This document shows positions 34,396-45,100 of a stretch of 64,000 bases of DNA, piece after piece (within the stretch, counting starts at the first letter, position 1; each line of letters starts with the position of its first letter). A model generated the notes under the pieces. That model worked only from the letters and a program-made list of their open reading frames with translations. It was not told the origin of the DNA and did not search any database. The position numbers and the translations under genes were made by a program. This DNA comes from Candidatus Auribacterota bacterium (GTDB taxonomy: Bacteria; Auribacterota; JAFGBW01; JAFGJP01), in the NCBI GenBank assembly GCA_023144635.1, contig JAGLFH010000014.1, positions 62,001 to 126,000 on the forward strand, in the 5' to 3' direction.

Positions 34396-36687
34396 TCATT
34401 CTCCTTTGAACTGAATACCCTTTGATGGTTCGGTATCTACACGATAATCAAGAGCCTGTGCTTTTTTTACAAGGTTAATGAATTCATTACGGTAACCAAA
34501 AGAATCTTTTCCTTTAGAATTTTCTGCGCTTTTTATAATACTTTCATAAGTTGCAGTCCCTTTAAATTTAGAATTTTTCAGGAGAAGTCCGAACTCTGCA
34601 ACAGATGCTGCAAACTGAAAATCATCTTTTAAAACGGATGATATATCTTCTTCAGTTATAGCTTTTTTGATAAGTTTACTTTTATCTTCATCAGGTTTTT
34701 TGTAGCGGAGTTTAACAGTCATTACATCATTGCTTGTAACTACTTTAGTCTGCTGGTATATAAGCTCATCTGCTTTTCTTACATCTTCTTTGGAATCAGC
34801 CGGTACTATTTCATAAAAAGCTGTTACAGTGTGACCTGCACCGAGTTCTCCTGCATCTTTTGTATCATCATTAAAATCCTCTTTTGCAAGTATACGGTTT
34901 TCATACCCTACAAGGCGGTATGACTTTACCTTTGAAGGATTGAACTCGATCTGTAATTTTACATCTTTTGCAATTGTAAAAAGAGTTGATCCAAGTTCGC
35001 TTACGAGTACTTTTTTTGCCTCACGGATAGTATCTATATAGTAATAGTTGCCGTTTCCTTTGTTCGCAAGCTGTTCCATACGGGAATCTTTTAAGTTTCC
35101 AGTACCAAAACCAAGCACTGTAAGGGCAATACCTTCTTCTCTTTTTTCTTCAATAAGTCTTGTAAGGTCGCCTGTTGAGCTGACGCCTATATTAAAATCA
35201 CCGTCAGTTGCAAGTATTACACGGTTATTTCCACCCTTTATAAAATTATCTTTTGCAATTTTATAAGCTAATTTTATACCTGCTCCGCCTGCAGTAGAAC
35301 CTCCTGCATTAAGTCTATCAATTGCAGATAGGATCATATGCCTGTTGCTTCCAGGTGTTGAATCAAGAACCATTCCTGCTGCTCCAGCATATACGACTAT
35401 TGCTACACGCTCATCATCTGATAACTGTTTTACAAGCATCTTAAATGCTTTTTTGAGGAGTGGAAGTTTGTCATGACTATTCATAGAACCTGATACATCC
35501 ATCAAAAATACAAGGTTAGATGGAGGCAGTTCGTCAGCGTTAAGTTTTTTACCCTGAATACCTATCTTTACGATACGGTTTTCTTTATTCCACGGACAAA
35601 CAGATCCATTTATCGTGATTGAGAATGGATCATTTCCATCAGGCTGAGGGTATGCATAAGTAAAATAATTTATCATCTCTTCAACACGTACGGAATCCTC
35701 GGGAGGCATCCTGCTGCTTGTTAAATAGCGCCTTATATTGCTGTAAGAAGCAGTATCAACATCGATTGAAAATGTTGATAATGGATTATCTTTTGCATAC
35801 ATGAATTCATTTTCATAGACTCTTGCATATTCTTCTGTATTAAAATTGTCCCTATAGATCTGTTTTTCTTCATAAGGCTGCATCATGCCTTCATTTGATA
35901 TTGAAGCGATAGGTGCCCAGGCTTTTGGATCACCTGCAAATTTGTCACTAAGATCATATTCGAGATCTTCTGCTTTGTATTCCGTAAGACGAGATGATTT
36001 TCCCTTTGTTATGCTTTTTGACATTGGTGCTTTATATTTGAGACTTGTATCTCCTCTTTGACATTTAAGTGAAAGCTGATCTAACTTTTCAAGTCTTTCT
36101 CTTTTTCCTTGTGCTTTTTCTCCATTTAACGCGTGCTTTTTTTTAGCTCCTGATCTAACAATTTCATCTCCAATATTATTTTTAAGTGCAGAACCGCTTA
36201 AATTAGCAAATTCTTCCCTTTCTTTTCCTTTACCTGAAGAAGGTTCTGTTTTTTTAATTTTGGAAATGACGCGTCTATACTCGTTATCTCTTTCTATGTT
36301 CTTTGCAATGCTTAATCTTGCTTGACTGCTTCTTTTAACTACAGGTGTAACAATAACTGCTGTTACTAAAACAAATAGCACAAAGACAGCTGCTACAGCT
36401 AAATTTGATGTTCTGCTTTTTTTAATGTTTATTTTTTTGTTCATTTCTAATTCCTCCTTTTTATGTGTCTCAAGAAGAGCGGAGGAAACCGTGTTTTCCC
36501 ATTTTTGCGATGTTTTATCAGCCGGGATAGTGTTAAGGAGTTTATCAAGTTCTTTTAGTTCCTTATAATATTTTAAAAAGGAAGCATCTTCCTTAATTAG
36601 TCTTTCTACGGTTTCTTTTTCTTCCAAAGTCACTTCTCCATCAATATATCTGGAGATTAATTCTTTAATTTTATTTTCATTATTCAT
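34396..36687 (-). CDS. VWA-domain protein with anti-sigma-like N-terminus (YfbK-type)
   Basis: I set the start at ATG 36687, preceded by GGAGGAAC and overlapping the sigma gene's stop as ATGA; a longer frame to 36777 runs into that gene. Residues 1-50 resemble the helical anti-sigma domain of ECF partners (KIKELISRYIDGEVTLEEKE) but lack the zinc-binding HxxxCxxC. A membrane segment (about 96-116) comes next, then a charged linker, then the YfbK-type region (DVDTASYSNIRRYL) with a von Willebrand A domain whose metal site is intact (MDVSGSMNSHDK and ATDGDFN), and a C-terminal DUF3520-like region. The VWA part lies outside the cytoplasm. It probably senses or binds something there and passes this to the sigma factor. 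Confidence 0.88.
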   Translation of the reverse strand: MNNENKIKELISRYIDGEVTLEEKETVERLIKEDASFLKYYKELKELDKLLNTIPADKTSQKWENTVSSALLETHKKEELEMNKKINIKKSRTSNLAVAAVFVLFVLVTAVIVTPVVKRSSQARLSIAKNIERDNEYRRVISKIKKTEPSSGKGKEREEFANLSGSALKNNIGDEIVRSGAKKKHALNGEKAQGKRERLEKLDQLSLKCQRGDTSLKYKAPMSKSITKGKSSRLTEYKAEDLEYDLSDKFAGDPKAWAPIASISNEGMMQPYEEKQIYRDNFNTEEYARVYENEFMYAKDNPLSTFSIDVDTASYSNIRRYLTSSRMPPEDSVRVEEMINYFTYAYPQPDGNDPFSITINGSVCPWNKENRIVKIGIQGKKLNADELPPSNLVFLMDVSGSMNSHDKLPLLKKAFKMLVKQLSDDERVAIVVYAGAAGMVLDSTPGSNRHMILSAIDRLNAGGSTAGGAGIKLAYKIAKDNFIKGGNNRVILATDGDFNIGVSSTGDLTRLIEEKREEGIALTVLGFGTGNLKDSRMEQLANKGNGNYYYIDTIREAKKVLVSELGSTLFTIAKDVKLQIEFNPSKVKSYRLVGYENRILAKEDFNDDTKDAGELGAGHTVTAFYEIVPADSKEDVRKADELIYQQTKVVTSNDVMTVKLRYKKPDEDKSKLIKKAITEEDISSVLKDDFQFAASVAEFGLLLKNSKFKGTATYESIIKSAENSKGKDSFGYRNEFINLVKKAQALDYRVDTEPSKGIQFKGE

Positions 36688-37262
36688 CTTTGTTCCTCCA
36701 ATATGAAGGATGCAAGTTCGATCCTTAATTGCTCTTTTGCCCGAAAAATAAGTATTTTTACTTTTTCGAGTGAGCAATCAAGGACTTCACTTATTTGTAA
36801 GTAGCTAAGATCATGATATTGCTTTAAGGTAATTGCTTCTCTTTGTTCAGGAGGAAGCCCTGCAATAGCATGACGAACATGTTCGGATGTTTCTTTTTTA
36901 ACAAGTGATTCACTTGGTGTGCTATGGCCGTTTTTGATATCAACTGATCCTTTTTCAGGATCTTTATCAAAAAAAGATCCAAAAAGAACCATTTTTTTCT
37001 GTTTTCTGATACGGCTTATACATTTATTGCGCGCTATAGTATAAAGCCAGGTAGAAAACGTCTTTTGAGGATCAAAGGTGCTTTTTTGAGAAACAAGACA
37101 CATAAATACGTCTCCTGCAACTTCTTCTGCATCACTCCTGTTTCCAAGGATCCGATAGCAGAAATTAAATATACGTATTTTGTATCTCTCGAAAAGCATT
37201 TCAACTCCGTTTATATCGCCTGATTGAAACACAAGCATAATTTGTTCGTCTGTTCTATCCAT
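36684..37262 (-). CDS. ECF RNA polymerase sigma factor (RpoE-like)
   Basis: This 192-residue protein has sigma region 2 (ERYKIRIFNFCYRILGNRSD, then TFSTWLYTIARNKCIS) and region 4 (LPPEQREAITLKQYHDLSYL, then a helix-turn-helix to FRAKEQLR). The linker between them is long and charged. It lacks regions 1 and 3, as ECF factors do. The 4-nt overlap with the downstream membrane-bound VWA/anti-sigma-like gene strongly suggests that protein is its regulator. The target promoters are not identifiable here. Confidence 0.93.
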   Translation of the reverse strand: MDRTDEQIMLVFQSGDINGVEMLFERYKIRIFNFCYRILGNRSDAEEVAGDVFMCLVSQKSTFDPQKTFSTWLYTIARNKCISRIRKQKKMVLFGSFFDKDPEKGSVDIKNGHSTPSESLVKKETSEHVRHAIAGLPPEQREAITLKQYHDLSYLQISEVLDCSLEKVKILIFRAKEQLRIELASFILEEQR

Positions 37263-37812
37263 GGATTTTTTTGGCCTTTAACTATTATTCGCACTAAAGC
37301 CGAAAAAGTTACAGTTTTTTTTAAGTTTTTTTAGAAAAACACAAAAGAAGAAAATTTAGCCACCCGCCTTCGCCTCCAACTACGCACAAGGCTTCGTCGA
37401 GACAGGCCGGCGATATTTGTATAACTAACCACGAATTACACTAATTAACACGAATTTTAAAAGAGGGCAAAGCACGGATAAACACAGATAAAAAAGAACG
37501 TAGTAGGGGTGGTTCGTGAACCGCCCTTGTAAAAAATAAAAAGTGTGTCCTCCCAACAAGATGGCGGATCTGCGATAGGGACAGGGCTTGCCCCTGTCCG
37601 TGTAAAAGCACAAAAAGAAAACATTGTAGGGGCGAAAAATCTTTCGCCCTTGTGAAAACGTAAAATATTAAATGTAAAATGTCGTCATTGCGAGCGAAGC
37701 GCGGCAACCTCCGTAAAAATAAAAAACAATTTAAACGACGAAGAAAAGCAGAAAATAAAAAGTGAGTAGGGGCGCCGCTTGACTGCGCCCGTTGTAAAAT
37801 GGAAAATGTTGC
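37263..37812. repeat. Repeat-filled intergenic region with four palindromic elements
   Basis: In order it holds CTACGCACAAGGCTTCGTCG (about 37379-37398), a hairpin with stem GGGTGGTTC/GAACCGCCC (about 37507-37526), the block CAACAAGATGGCGGATCTGC (37554-37573), a GGACAGGG/CCCTGTCC hairpin (37578-37599), a GGGCGAAA/TTTCGCCC hairpin (37630-37649), GTCATTGCGAGCGAAGCGCG (37683-37702) and a GTAGGGGCGCC element near 37766-37790. The piece 37577-37650 matches 31365-31437 closely, except for a paired change in the last stem. Apparent ORFs are repeat translations. Confidence 0.85.
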
Positions 37813-39342
37813 TCAACGCAACAGGATTTTCTTTATAAAGATAAGCAGGAGAAGTCCTAATCCGCTAAATATAGCCGAATTTATTACTATTGTTTTTAAC
37901 TGTTCTTTATTATTTGGTGCTGCATTTTTTTGAGGTATGTTGTTTTTAGTAGTAATATCTTTTTTACTTTCAGAAGACATGTTTTTTTTGGTCAGAGCAA
38001 GATGTTTTTTATTAGATATTATGTCTTCTTTTGATGGATTGTTTTTAGCTATAGAAGATACTGATGCTTTAGTCTTATCTGATACAGGATAAGTATCTAT
38101 ACTTGAGAGACTATCTTCTTCTTTTGAGACTTTTTTTATAATTGCACCTGAAGAAACTTTACTTACCTTATCAGATGCTGATCCTTTATCAGTGCTTGAT
38201 GTCTCGCCTGTATTATCTAAAATGTTTTCAGAAGTATTTGCTGAAGTGGCTGTATCATCACTTTCATTTTTAGGATTTGTTTCAGTATTATTAGTTTCTT
38301 CTGATTCATTTTTAGACTCATCTTTATTTTCTTCCGGATCATTTTCGCTTTCCTCATCCTCATCTTCAATGGGATCGTCTTCTACCGGATCTTCAAGGTC
38401 TTGATTTGTTATATAGACTACTTCCATACCTTTTTCTTTATTGGCAATAAAAACATAACTATTTATAACAGCAAGCCCGCTTGCATAATTATTTGTACTG
38501 TAGCCTGAGGTATGCTTTATATCCGTTGGATCAGATATATTATATATATGGAGACCTGCAGCATAATCTGCAACATAAGCAAAATCTCCTGATATCTCAA
38601 TATCGACTGCTTTATTAAAAGTATCATATTCTCCTGCAAGAACAGGTGTTGATATATCGGATATATCTAATACTTTAATTCCTGAAGAGGATGCGGCTAT
38701 GTATAGTAAATTACCTGATTTTGTCACACCCAATGCACCGTTAAGAACATATTGAGAGATTAGCAAAGGATTATCAGGTGATGTGACATCTATTACATAT
38801 AATCCGTTTTGTTCGTCGGTAAGATAAACATAAGGAAACTCTAAATAAAGTGCTTTGCTTTTTCCTCCTGTCAAATAGCTTCCTTTATAAATAGGTGATA
38901 TTGGATCACTTATATCTATTATTTCCAATCCGTTTTTTGAGTTTGCAATATAAGCATAATCTCCATTGACCGCTACCTGATAAGCATATCCACTCGTATC
39001 CCATGAGCCGGTAAGAACTGGGTCAGCTGGGTCTGTGCAATCAATAATTGAAAGACCTTTACTGCAATCTGCAATATAAACGAAATTACCATCCATTGTA
39101 AGGCTAAGCGCCCATCCGTCTGTTACAAAACTCTCCACAAGTTGAGGGTTTGTGTGATCTGTAACATCTATTATCTTTAAGCCGTCATTGTGATCAGCAA
39201 GATAAACATAATTTCCATTTACAATAAGATCACAGGCAGTTCCCTTTGTATCAAATGTTGCTACCCATGTGATCGCATAAATATTTGCAGTTGATGAAAA
39301 CAAAAATAAGAACAACAATATGTGAAAATTTTTTCTTTTCAT
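37813..39342 (-). CDS. LVIVD-repeat surface protein with C-terminal anchor
   Basis: From ATG 39342 (MKRKNFHILLFLFLF) the protein has a signal peptide, then about seven LVIVD repeats (patterns like DGNFVYIADCSKGLSIIDCT and NGDYAYIANSKNGLEIIDIS) that form a beta-propeller. A Ser/Asp/Glu/Asn-rich stalk of about 150 residues follows, then a hydrophobic helix and the basic end IKKILLR. Stalk, helix and basic tail resemble substrates of sortase-like processing, and an exosortase-family protein lies 6.7 kb upstream. There is no PEP motif, so simple membrane anchoring is as likely. The longer frame to 39378 adds a weak N-terminal extension. Confidence 0.88.
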   Translation of the reverse strand: MKRKNFHILLFLFLFSSTANIYAITWVATFDTKGTACDLIVNGNYVYLADHNDGLKIIDVTDHTNPQLVESFVTDGWALSLTMDGNFVYIADCSKGLSIIDCTDPADPVLTGSWDTSGYAYQVAVNGDYAYIANSKNGLEIIDISDPISPIYKGSYLTGGKSKALYLEFPYVYLTDEQNGLYVIDVTSPDNPLLISQYVLNGALGVTKSGNLLYIAASSSGIKVLDISDISTPVLAGEYDTFNKAVDIEISGDFAYVADYAAGLHIYNISDPTDIKHTSGYSTNNYASGLAVINSYVFIANKEKGMEVVYITNQDLEDPVEDDPIEDEDEESENDPEENKDESKNESEETNNTETNPKNESDDTATSANTSENILDNTGETSSTDKGSASDKVSKVSSGAIIKKVSKEEDSLSSIDTYPVSDKTKASVSSIAKNNPSKEDIISNKKHLALTKKNMSSESKKDITTKNNIPQKNAAPNNKEQLKTIVINSAIFSGLGLLLLIFIKKILLR

Positions 39343-39454
39343 TGATCCCATTATAGAATTTGCTTTTAAATGAAGCAACCGCCGTTTGTCGCAGAAAATT
39401 ATTTTTTACTGCACTTTTATACGGCGGTTACTTTTTGTCACCGATCAACGCTGA

Positions 39455-41620
39455 TTATTTTTTTCCTTTTCCTTTTCCCTGTTTTCCATTGTTTATAAGG
39501 TTAATAGTAGATGTTCCTGAAAAAGTTGTTCCTACAAAAAGATCACCTGTAACGGTAAAGGTAACATCTGCTTTATTTCCATCGCCAAGTTCCATTTCTA
39601 AGGATTCTAAAAGTGAACCTGATACTTCAGAGCGGTCAAGCTTCATAACGACATTGTTGCTTCCGTCAGGACCTTCTACTCCCACAGGAAGTATATCTAC
39701 AGTATATTCATTACCGTAATTGTCAGTTATCTTTATTGTTGCAAGATCGATATCATCTGCAGTAAGTGGTAATTCTCCCGGTATATGGATCTGAGCAAGC
39801 ATCTTTTTACCCTGACTTGTCATGTTGAGTGTCTTAGGGCGTACTTTAAAAGCAAGGACTGCAGGGAGATTTTGTGATGTATCAAGCATTATAGGATCAG
39901 AGTAAATAACGGATTCCAATCCCATATCATCCATGTATTTGACATATGCTGTTTTTTCACCATCTCCAAGAGATAATGTCCATGGTTTTTGAGCCGTATA
40001 ATCTTCCCATTCAGTAAAATTGATGCCGTCGATGCTAAAGCACATAGATGCAACAGCGCTGTCATCTTGAGCCGAAAGGACAAGTGTCACTGCAGTAGTA
40101 GTTGTTACAGCATCGCCTCCGTTTATAACAATAGAACCGCTTGGAGGAAGATTACCCGGATCAAGTGTATCTGCAGGAGCTGTGTCTTCAAGGCACCAGA
40201 AAATATCACCGGAAGAACCGTCCCATAACCATCCCGGTGCAGACCAGTCGATAAACATCACTTCAAGTTTTTTATCTCCATCTACGTCTGCAACAGCAGG
40301 GCATGAACGTATTCTGGCATTAGCAAGAAAACGATCGATCAGCTCTCCGTTCTTTCCATCTAAAAGATATAGATAGCTGTCTTCAGAACCAATATAAATA
40401 TCCAGTCCAGCGGTTGAATCACCATAAAAACCGCTTCTTTTTGCGTCTTTCTGAAACATTCCCCATTCAATTGCATTTGCCGTAGAATTGTTTCTATCTG
40501 CTAATGCAGGAGATGACCATACCTGTGCGCCTGTTGCAAAGGCCCATTCAAGAGTTCCATCAGCTGCATTAAGGCAATATACCTGATGATCATTTGAACC
40601 TACGATGACTTCATAAAAACCGTCTGCATCTACATCACCTATTGCAGGTGAAGAATTTACTTCACCGGAGGTAGTATATATCCAAATAGGTTCACCTGTT
40701 AAGCCATTGAGGCAGTATATCTTTTTATCTGCTGAACCGATAAATACTTCCATAACGCCGTCATTGTTTATATCTGCAATCGCTGCTGATGACCTTACAT
40801 CATAGCCTGTTTTGTATTTCCAGTTAACTTTTCCTGTAGGTCCGTCAAAGCAATAGACATAGTCATTGTCAGAGCCTATGATCACGTCCTGATCTCCATC
40901 ACCATCAACATCACCTATAGTCGGAGAGGAATCTATTTGTGAGTAGAAAGAATACCAGTAATAGTAATCAAAAGGCCCGTCATCTGCTGTTCTGTATGAC
41001 CAGATAAGCTGGCCGTCTTTATCAAGGCAGTAAACAAAGCTTGTATATGATGCTGATACTATTTCAAGGCCGGGCCTTCCCGGTGAGAGATCACCGATTG
41101 CAGGAGAAGCATGAACATACATACCTGCTGTGTGCCTCCAAAGCCTTTCACCATTGTGATCGGTAAGGTGAGTCATGTTACCACTTGTCGAACCACCGAC
41201 GATCTCAAGGTCTCCGTCACCATCGACATCTGCTATTGCAGGTGATGTTCTGGCCTCATCATTGTTTGTGTTATATTTCCACAAAACCTGACCGGTAGAA
41301 TTGAAGCAGTAAAATTCACCGGCAGCAAGATTATTTGCCCAATACTCATCATTACCTGTAACGATCTCCAGATCCGGTCCACCATCACCGACTTCCGGTC
41401 CAAGGTCAGCCACAGCTGGAGAAGGTCCGTGAGTCATCCTGTAGCAAATAGAACCAAATGCATATTTCCACTCTTCAACCAGTACACCTTTGTCACCTGT
41501 TGCAGGCTCTTGCGCATATGCGCTGAAAGTACAAAAGAAAGTAGCTATAAAAAGCAGTGCCAGCGGTTTTGACAAGGAGCACAACATTGTCCTTGTAAAA
41601 GGATGTCTGCTGTCGGCCAT
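39455..41620 (-). CDS. FG-GAP / PQQ-like beta-propeller secreted protein
   Basis: At 721 residues it has a signal peptide (about 1-36, ending SAYAQ). Residues 40-470 are seven to eight repeats of the type SSPTIGDVDGDGDQDVIIGS, with DxDxDG calcium-binding turns, alternating with a YCFDGPTGKVNWKYKT motif like PQQ-type propeller blades. A domain of about 90 residues with an Ig-like SLGDGEKTAYVKYMD stretch follows, then a C-terminal domain ending GKQGKGKGKK, with no membrane helix. It is probably a secreted or surface binding protein that needs calcium. The 37-nt overlap-free gap to the LVIVD gene suggests the two could be coexpressed, but each has its own signal peptide. Confidence 0.88.
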   Translation of the reverse strand: MADSRHPFTRTMLCSLSKPLALLFIATFFCTFSAYAQEPATGDKGVLVEEWKYAFGSICYRMTHGPSPAVADLGPEVGDGGPDLEIVTGNDEYWANNLAAGEFYCFNSTGQVLWKYNTNNDEARTSPAIADVDGDGDLEIVGGSTSGNMTHLTDHNGERLWRHTAGMYVHASPAIGDLSPGRPGLEIVSASYTSFVYCLDKDGQLIWSYRTADDGPFDYYYWYSFYSQIDSSPTIGDVDGDGDQDVIIGSDNDYVYCFDGPTGKVNWKYKTGYDVRSSAAIADINNDGVMEVFIGSADKKIYCLNGLTGEPIWIYTTSGEVNSSPAIGDVDADGFYEVIVGSNDHQVYCLNAADGTLEWAFATGAQVWSSPALADRNNSTANAIEWGMFQKDAKRSGFYGDSTAGLDIYIGSEDSYLYLLDGKNGELIDRFLANARIRSCPAVADVDGDKKLEVMFIDWSAPGWLWDGSSGDIFWCLEDTAPADTLDPGNLPPSGSIVINGGDAVTTTTAVTLVLSAQDDSAVASMCFSIDGINFTEWEDYTAQKPWTLSLGDGEKTAYVKYMDDMGLESVIYSDPIMLDTSQNLPAVLAFKVRPKTLNMTSQGKKMLAQIHIPGELPLTADDIDLATIKITDNYGNEYTVDILPVGVEGPDGSNNVVMKLDRSEVSGSLLESLEMELGDGNKADVTFTVTGDLFVGTTFSGTSTINLINNGKQGKGKGKK

Positions 41621-42133
41621 ATTAATTCTCCTTTAAGTTAAATGTTTATGAATCTTTTTTATTTCTACTGATACAAAGTATTACGCAAATTGTGTACCAT
41701 TTAGTAAATTACATAGTGAATATAAGCTATTGCGCTAGAATGGCTTGTGTTTTTTACACACGTTTTACGTATTGTAAGTTGTTATATTTTGTTGCAGTGA
41801 TGGAATAAAATGTGTTATAATAGTAATGAAAAGTAACAAGAAATGATAAAATGAGGAGTTTTTTGATTAAATAATATATTTAATGCATCATGTAGGCCAT
41901 AAATACTATCTAAAGCTAAATAAAATCACTTAAAAAGGCGAATATTAAAAAAAATTTTTCAATTATGAAATTTTTACGTTATTTGGAATAGATTATAGAG
42001 AAAAACTAGGACAGTATTTTAATTACGAGTTATTAGTTATGTCTTTTAGCTGGATTATATATTTTTAATAAATTTATAAATTATTTTACCTATAATCCGC
42101 TATAAAGTATTATTATATATAAGGCTATATATT
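41621..42133. other. AT-rich intergenic region with a possible promoter
   Basis: No gene or recurring palindrome is visible. A possible promoter is TTGCAG (41792-41797), 18 nt, TATAAT (41816-41821), facing the discoidin gene at 42134, which would give a leader of about 310 nt. The opposite end holds AAGGAG, the site of the minus-strand gene at 41620. Confidence 0.45.
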
Positions 42134-45100
42134 ATGAATATATTTAAAAAAACATTAATAGTATCCTGTCTTCTTATTTTCTCAATTCATATCCTAATAA
42201 TTTTTGCAGCTACAAACACATGGGATTTTTCTATGCCTGCAGATTATACTTATGACAGTGCAAAATTGGAAGTTTCAGATGGGGTTGCAAAATTAAAAAC
42301 AGATTCCACAACGGAAGTAGGAATAAGTAAAACTGTAACAGCAAGCAGTGTGCAGGGAAATAATGATGCTGAAAATTCTGTTGATGGAAGCTTTGCTACT
42401 TTATGGGCAACTGATGAAAGTACTAATAGTAATCCGCAATGGATAATGGTGGATCTTGGAGCAAGCTATTCTATCTCATCAGTTAATTTGACTTATAAGG
42501 AAGGTTTTCATGCAGTAAGGTATCAGATACAGATTTCTGAAACCGGGTTTGGTGATAACTGGGCTGTGATCGCTGGTGAGGGGCAGGATGGCGCTTCTGT
42601 CTATGCCAGCTCTTCACAGAACCAGACATCAAACAATGCGAGTGCAGCTGTAGATGATGATCCCAAGACTACCAAGTGGCATACAGGCGAGCCTACAGAG
42701 ATCTTCCCGCAAAACCTGGAAATAGATCTTGGAGAGAGCAGAGACATTCAGAAGATAGATGTTATTTTTAATAATAACCTGTACGGAGTTGATTTTAAGT
42801 TCCGTGTTTCTGATTCTAAAACAGGCGATAACATTGCAGCGGGTACCACGGCATCGGCCAGTTCTAATAATGGTACTGCAGATAATGTCAATGATGTGGA
42901 CGGAGACGGCGTACCTAAGACGAGCAGCACATGGACATCATCGGGTGACATGCCGCAATGGGTCATGCTGGATCTTGGCGAAAACAAAGACGTTGTTTAT
43001 TTTGAAGTGCATTTTCAGGATGAAAGGCATGCTACGGCTTATGAGTTCCAGGTATCTACGACAACAGATACAGCTCTTCCTATTACCTGGGCATCAGGTG
43101 ACGTAGATCAGAGTTCGGAAAAATCTCCGAATACTGGCGATAGGGCTTTTGACGGTAATGATTCCAATCTGTGGAAAACGAATCAAAAGACTAATGATGC
43201 TCCTCAATGGGTCCGTGTGGATATGGGGAGCCAGAAAACAGTTAAAAAAGCAGAAATAGATTTTGTAGCCGGAAAGCACGCCGAAGATTATAAATTGCAG
43301 TACAGCGATGACGATGCGAGTTATACAAATATCACAAGTGTTACCGGAAACTCAGATGAGAATAAGACACATGATTTTGATATTACAGCCAGATATTTCC
43401 GTTTTTATTGTACAGCGAGCCAGAACGGAACTAAAAAAGATGGACTGCAGGTCAATGAAATAACTTTATACTCAGGTCTTTTTGAGGATGGGGCACAGAC
43501 GATCACATGGGACCAGACGTTTACGGGAAACGGAGACGGGAACCGTGAAATGAAGTTCGGGCATCTGGCGTCATCTGCGGTAAACGGAAGGTATGTGAAG
43601 CTGAACATGACAACGGCCAATGACGGCAATAACATAGTTATAAAAAATATCATTCTTCGGGAAACGCATTTTGACGAAGGGCCTGTCGCAGATCTGGTAA
43701 GTGTTACAGGAAATTCGGAGACAGAGCTCAGTTTTGACAGTGATGATTTTACTTCTGTCAATAAACAATACTTTCAGTTGTATTGTACAAGGTCATCTGC
43801 TAACACCAGTGATCAGGGCTTGCAGGTGTACGAGCTTTCCATCTATCCGAGCGATGGAGATTTTGAAGATGGTGCAACATCTATCGTTACAATAGACGGA
43901 AATACTGAAAATCCGAAAACAGATGTGATAGATCCGCCTCAGACTGGTCGTTATGTGAGGCTTTGGGTAGATGAAAGTAATGACCCTGGTAACAATAAAG
44001 GACTTCAGATAGAGGAATTTGAAATATATACATCTACTTTTTATAATGGTCTGGGATCTGTTACAACAGATTATTTTCAGCCAAATGATAATGTAGACGG
44101 GTGGACAACTCTTGTTGTTGATAATAATGATTCTGAAGCAAATGGTACAATAGAGGCCTTTTATGATGCTTATACGTCAGGTGGTGGTGCGACTGGATTT
44201 ATAAGTCTTGGAAATATTGCTTCTAATGGAGAGTCTTTCGACTTGAGTTCAATTGTCACAGTTGGTGACGGAATTGATAAAATAAGGTTTAGATTCGATT
44301 TTTCAGCAGGCGGTGATACAGCAAAGACTCCTGTTATTGATGAAATTGCGGTTGATTATGATGTTGCAGCTCCTGATAATGATGCTCCATCTGATGCTCT
44401 TAATTTTACGGCTGCACCGGGAGACAGTGTTGTGTATTTAAGCTGGAAGAATCCATCAGATATTGATTTTGAAGGAACGGTTATTAGGTATAGAACAGAT
44501 AATTATCCTGCATCAATAGCAGACGGCCTTCTTGTTGGTGATTTTAAAGCTCTTCCGGGGACAAGTGGAAGTTTTACTCATACAGGTCTTACAAACGGAC
44601 TTACTTATTATTATACGGCTTTTTCTTATGATGGTATCCCTAACTATTCTGACGGCAGCAATACAGTTGCTGTGCTTCCGCTAAAAGCTGTTCATTTAAC
44701 CGTATCTGCAGGTGCGAATCAAGTAGCAGGCGTTCCTTTCCCTGTTACAATAACTGCTATTGTGGGTGATGAAGTAAAAACAGATTATTTCGGTACTGTT
44801 AATATTGCTGTCGAATATGTTGATCCTGTAACAGGAAGAAAGCTTTTATCTCCTCTTAGCGTAAGCGGTTTTCAAAATGGTGTGGCAGTTGTAAATGTGA
44901 CATATAGAGACTGGGGTATTATAAAGATAAATGCTGTAGATGCAAATGATCCAAGTATATCGGGAGTGAGTGATAATATTTCATTTAAAGTACATCATCT
45001 TAATGTAGAAATTGATAATACAGCAGATACGAAAATCGTATCTGAGCTGTTTGATATAACAGTTACTGCAGTTGACTCGGACGGAAATGCGCTTCCTAAT

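Noticed and set aside
37425..37707. Two overlapping minus-strand ORFs
   Set aside because: They are translations of the repeat array at 37480-37700, with the same peptide pieces as elsewhere.
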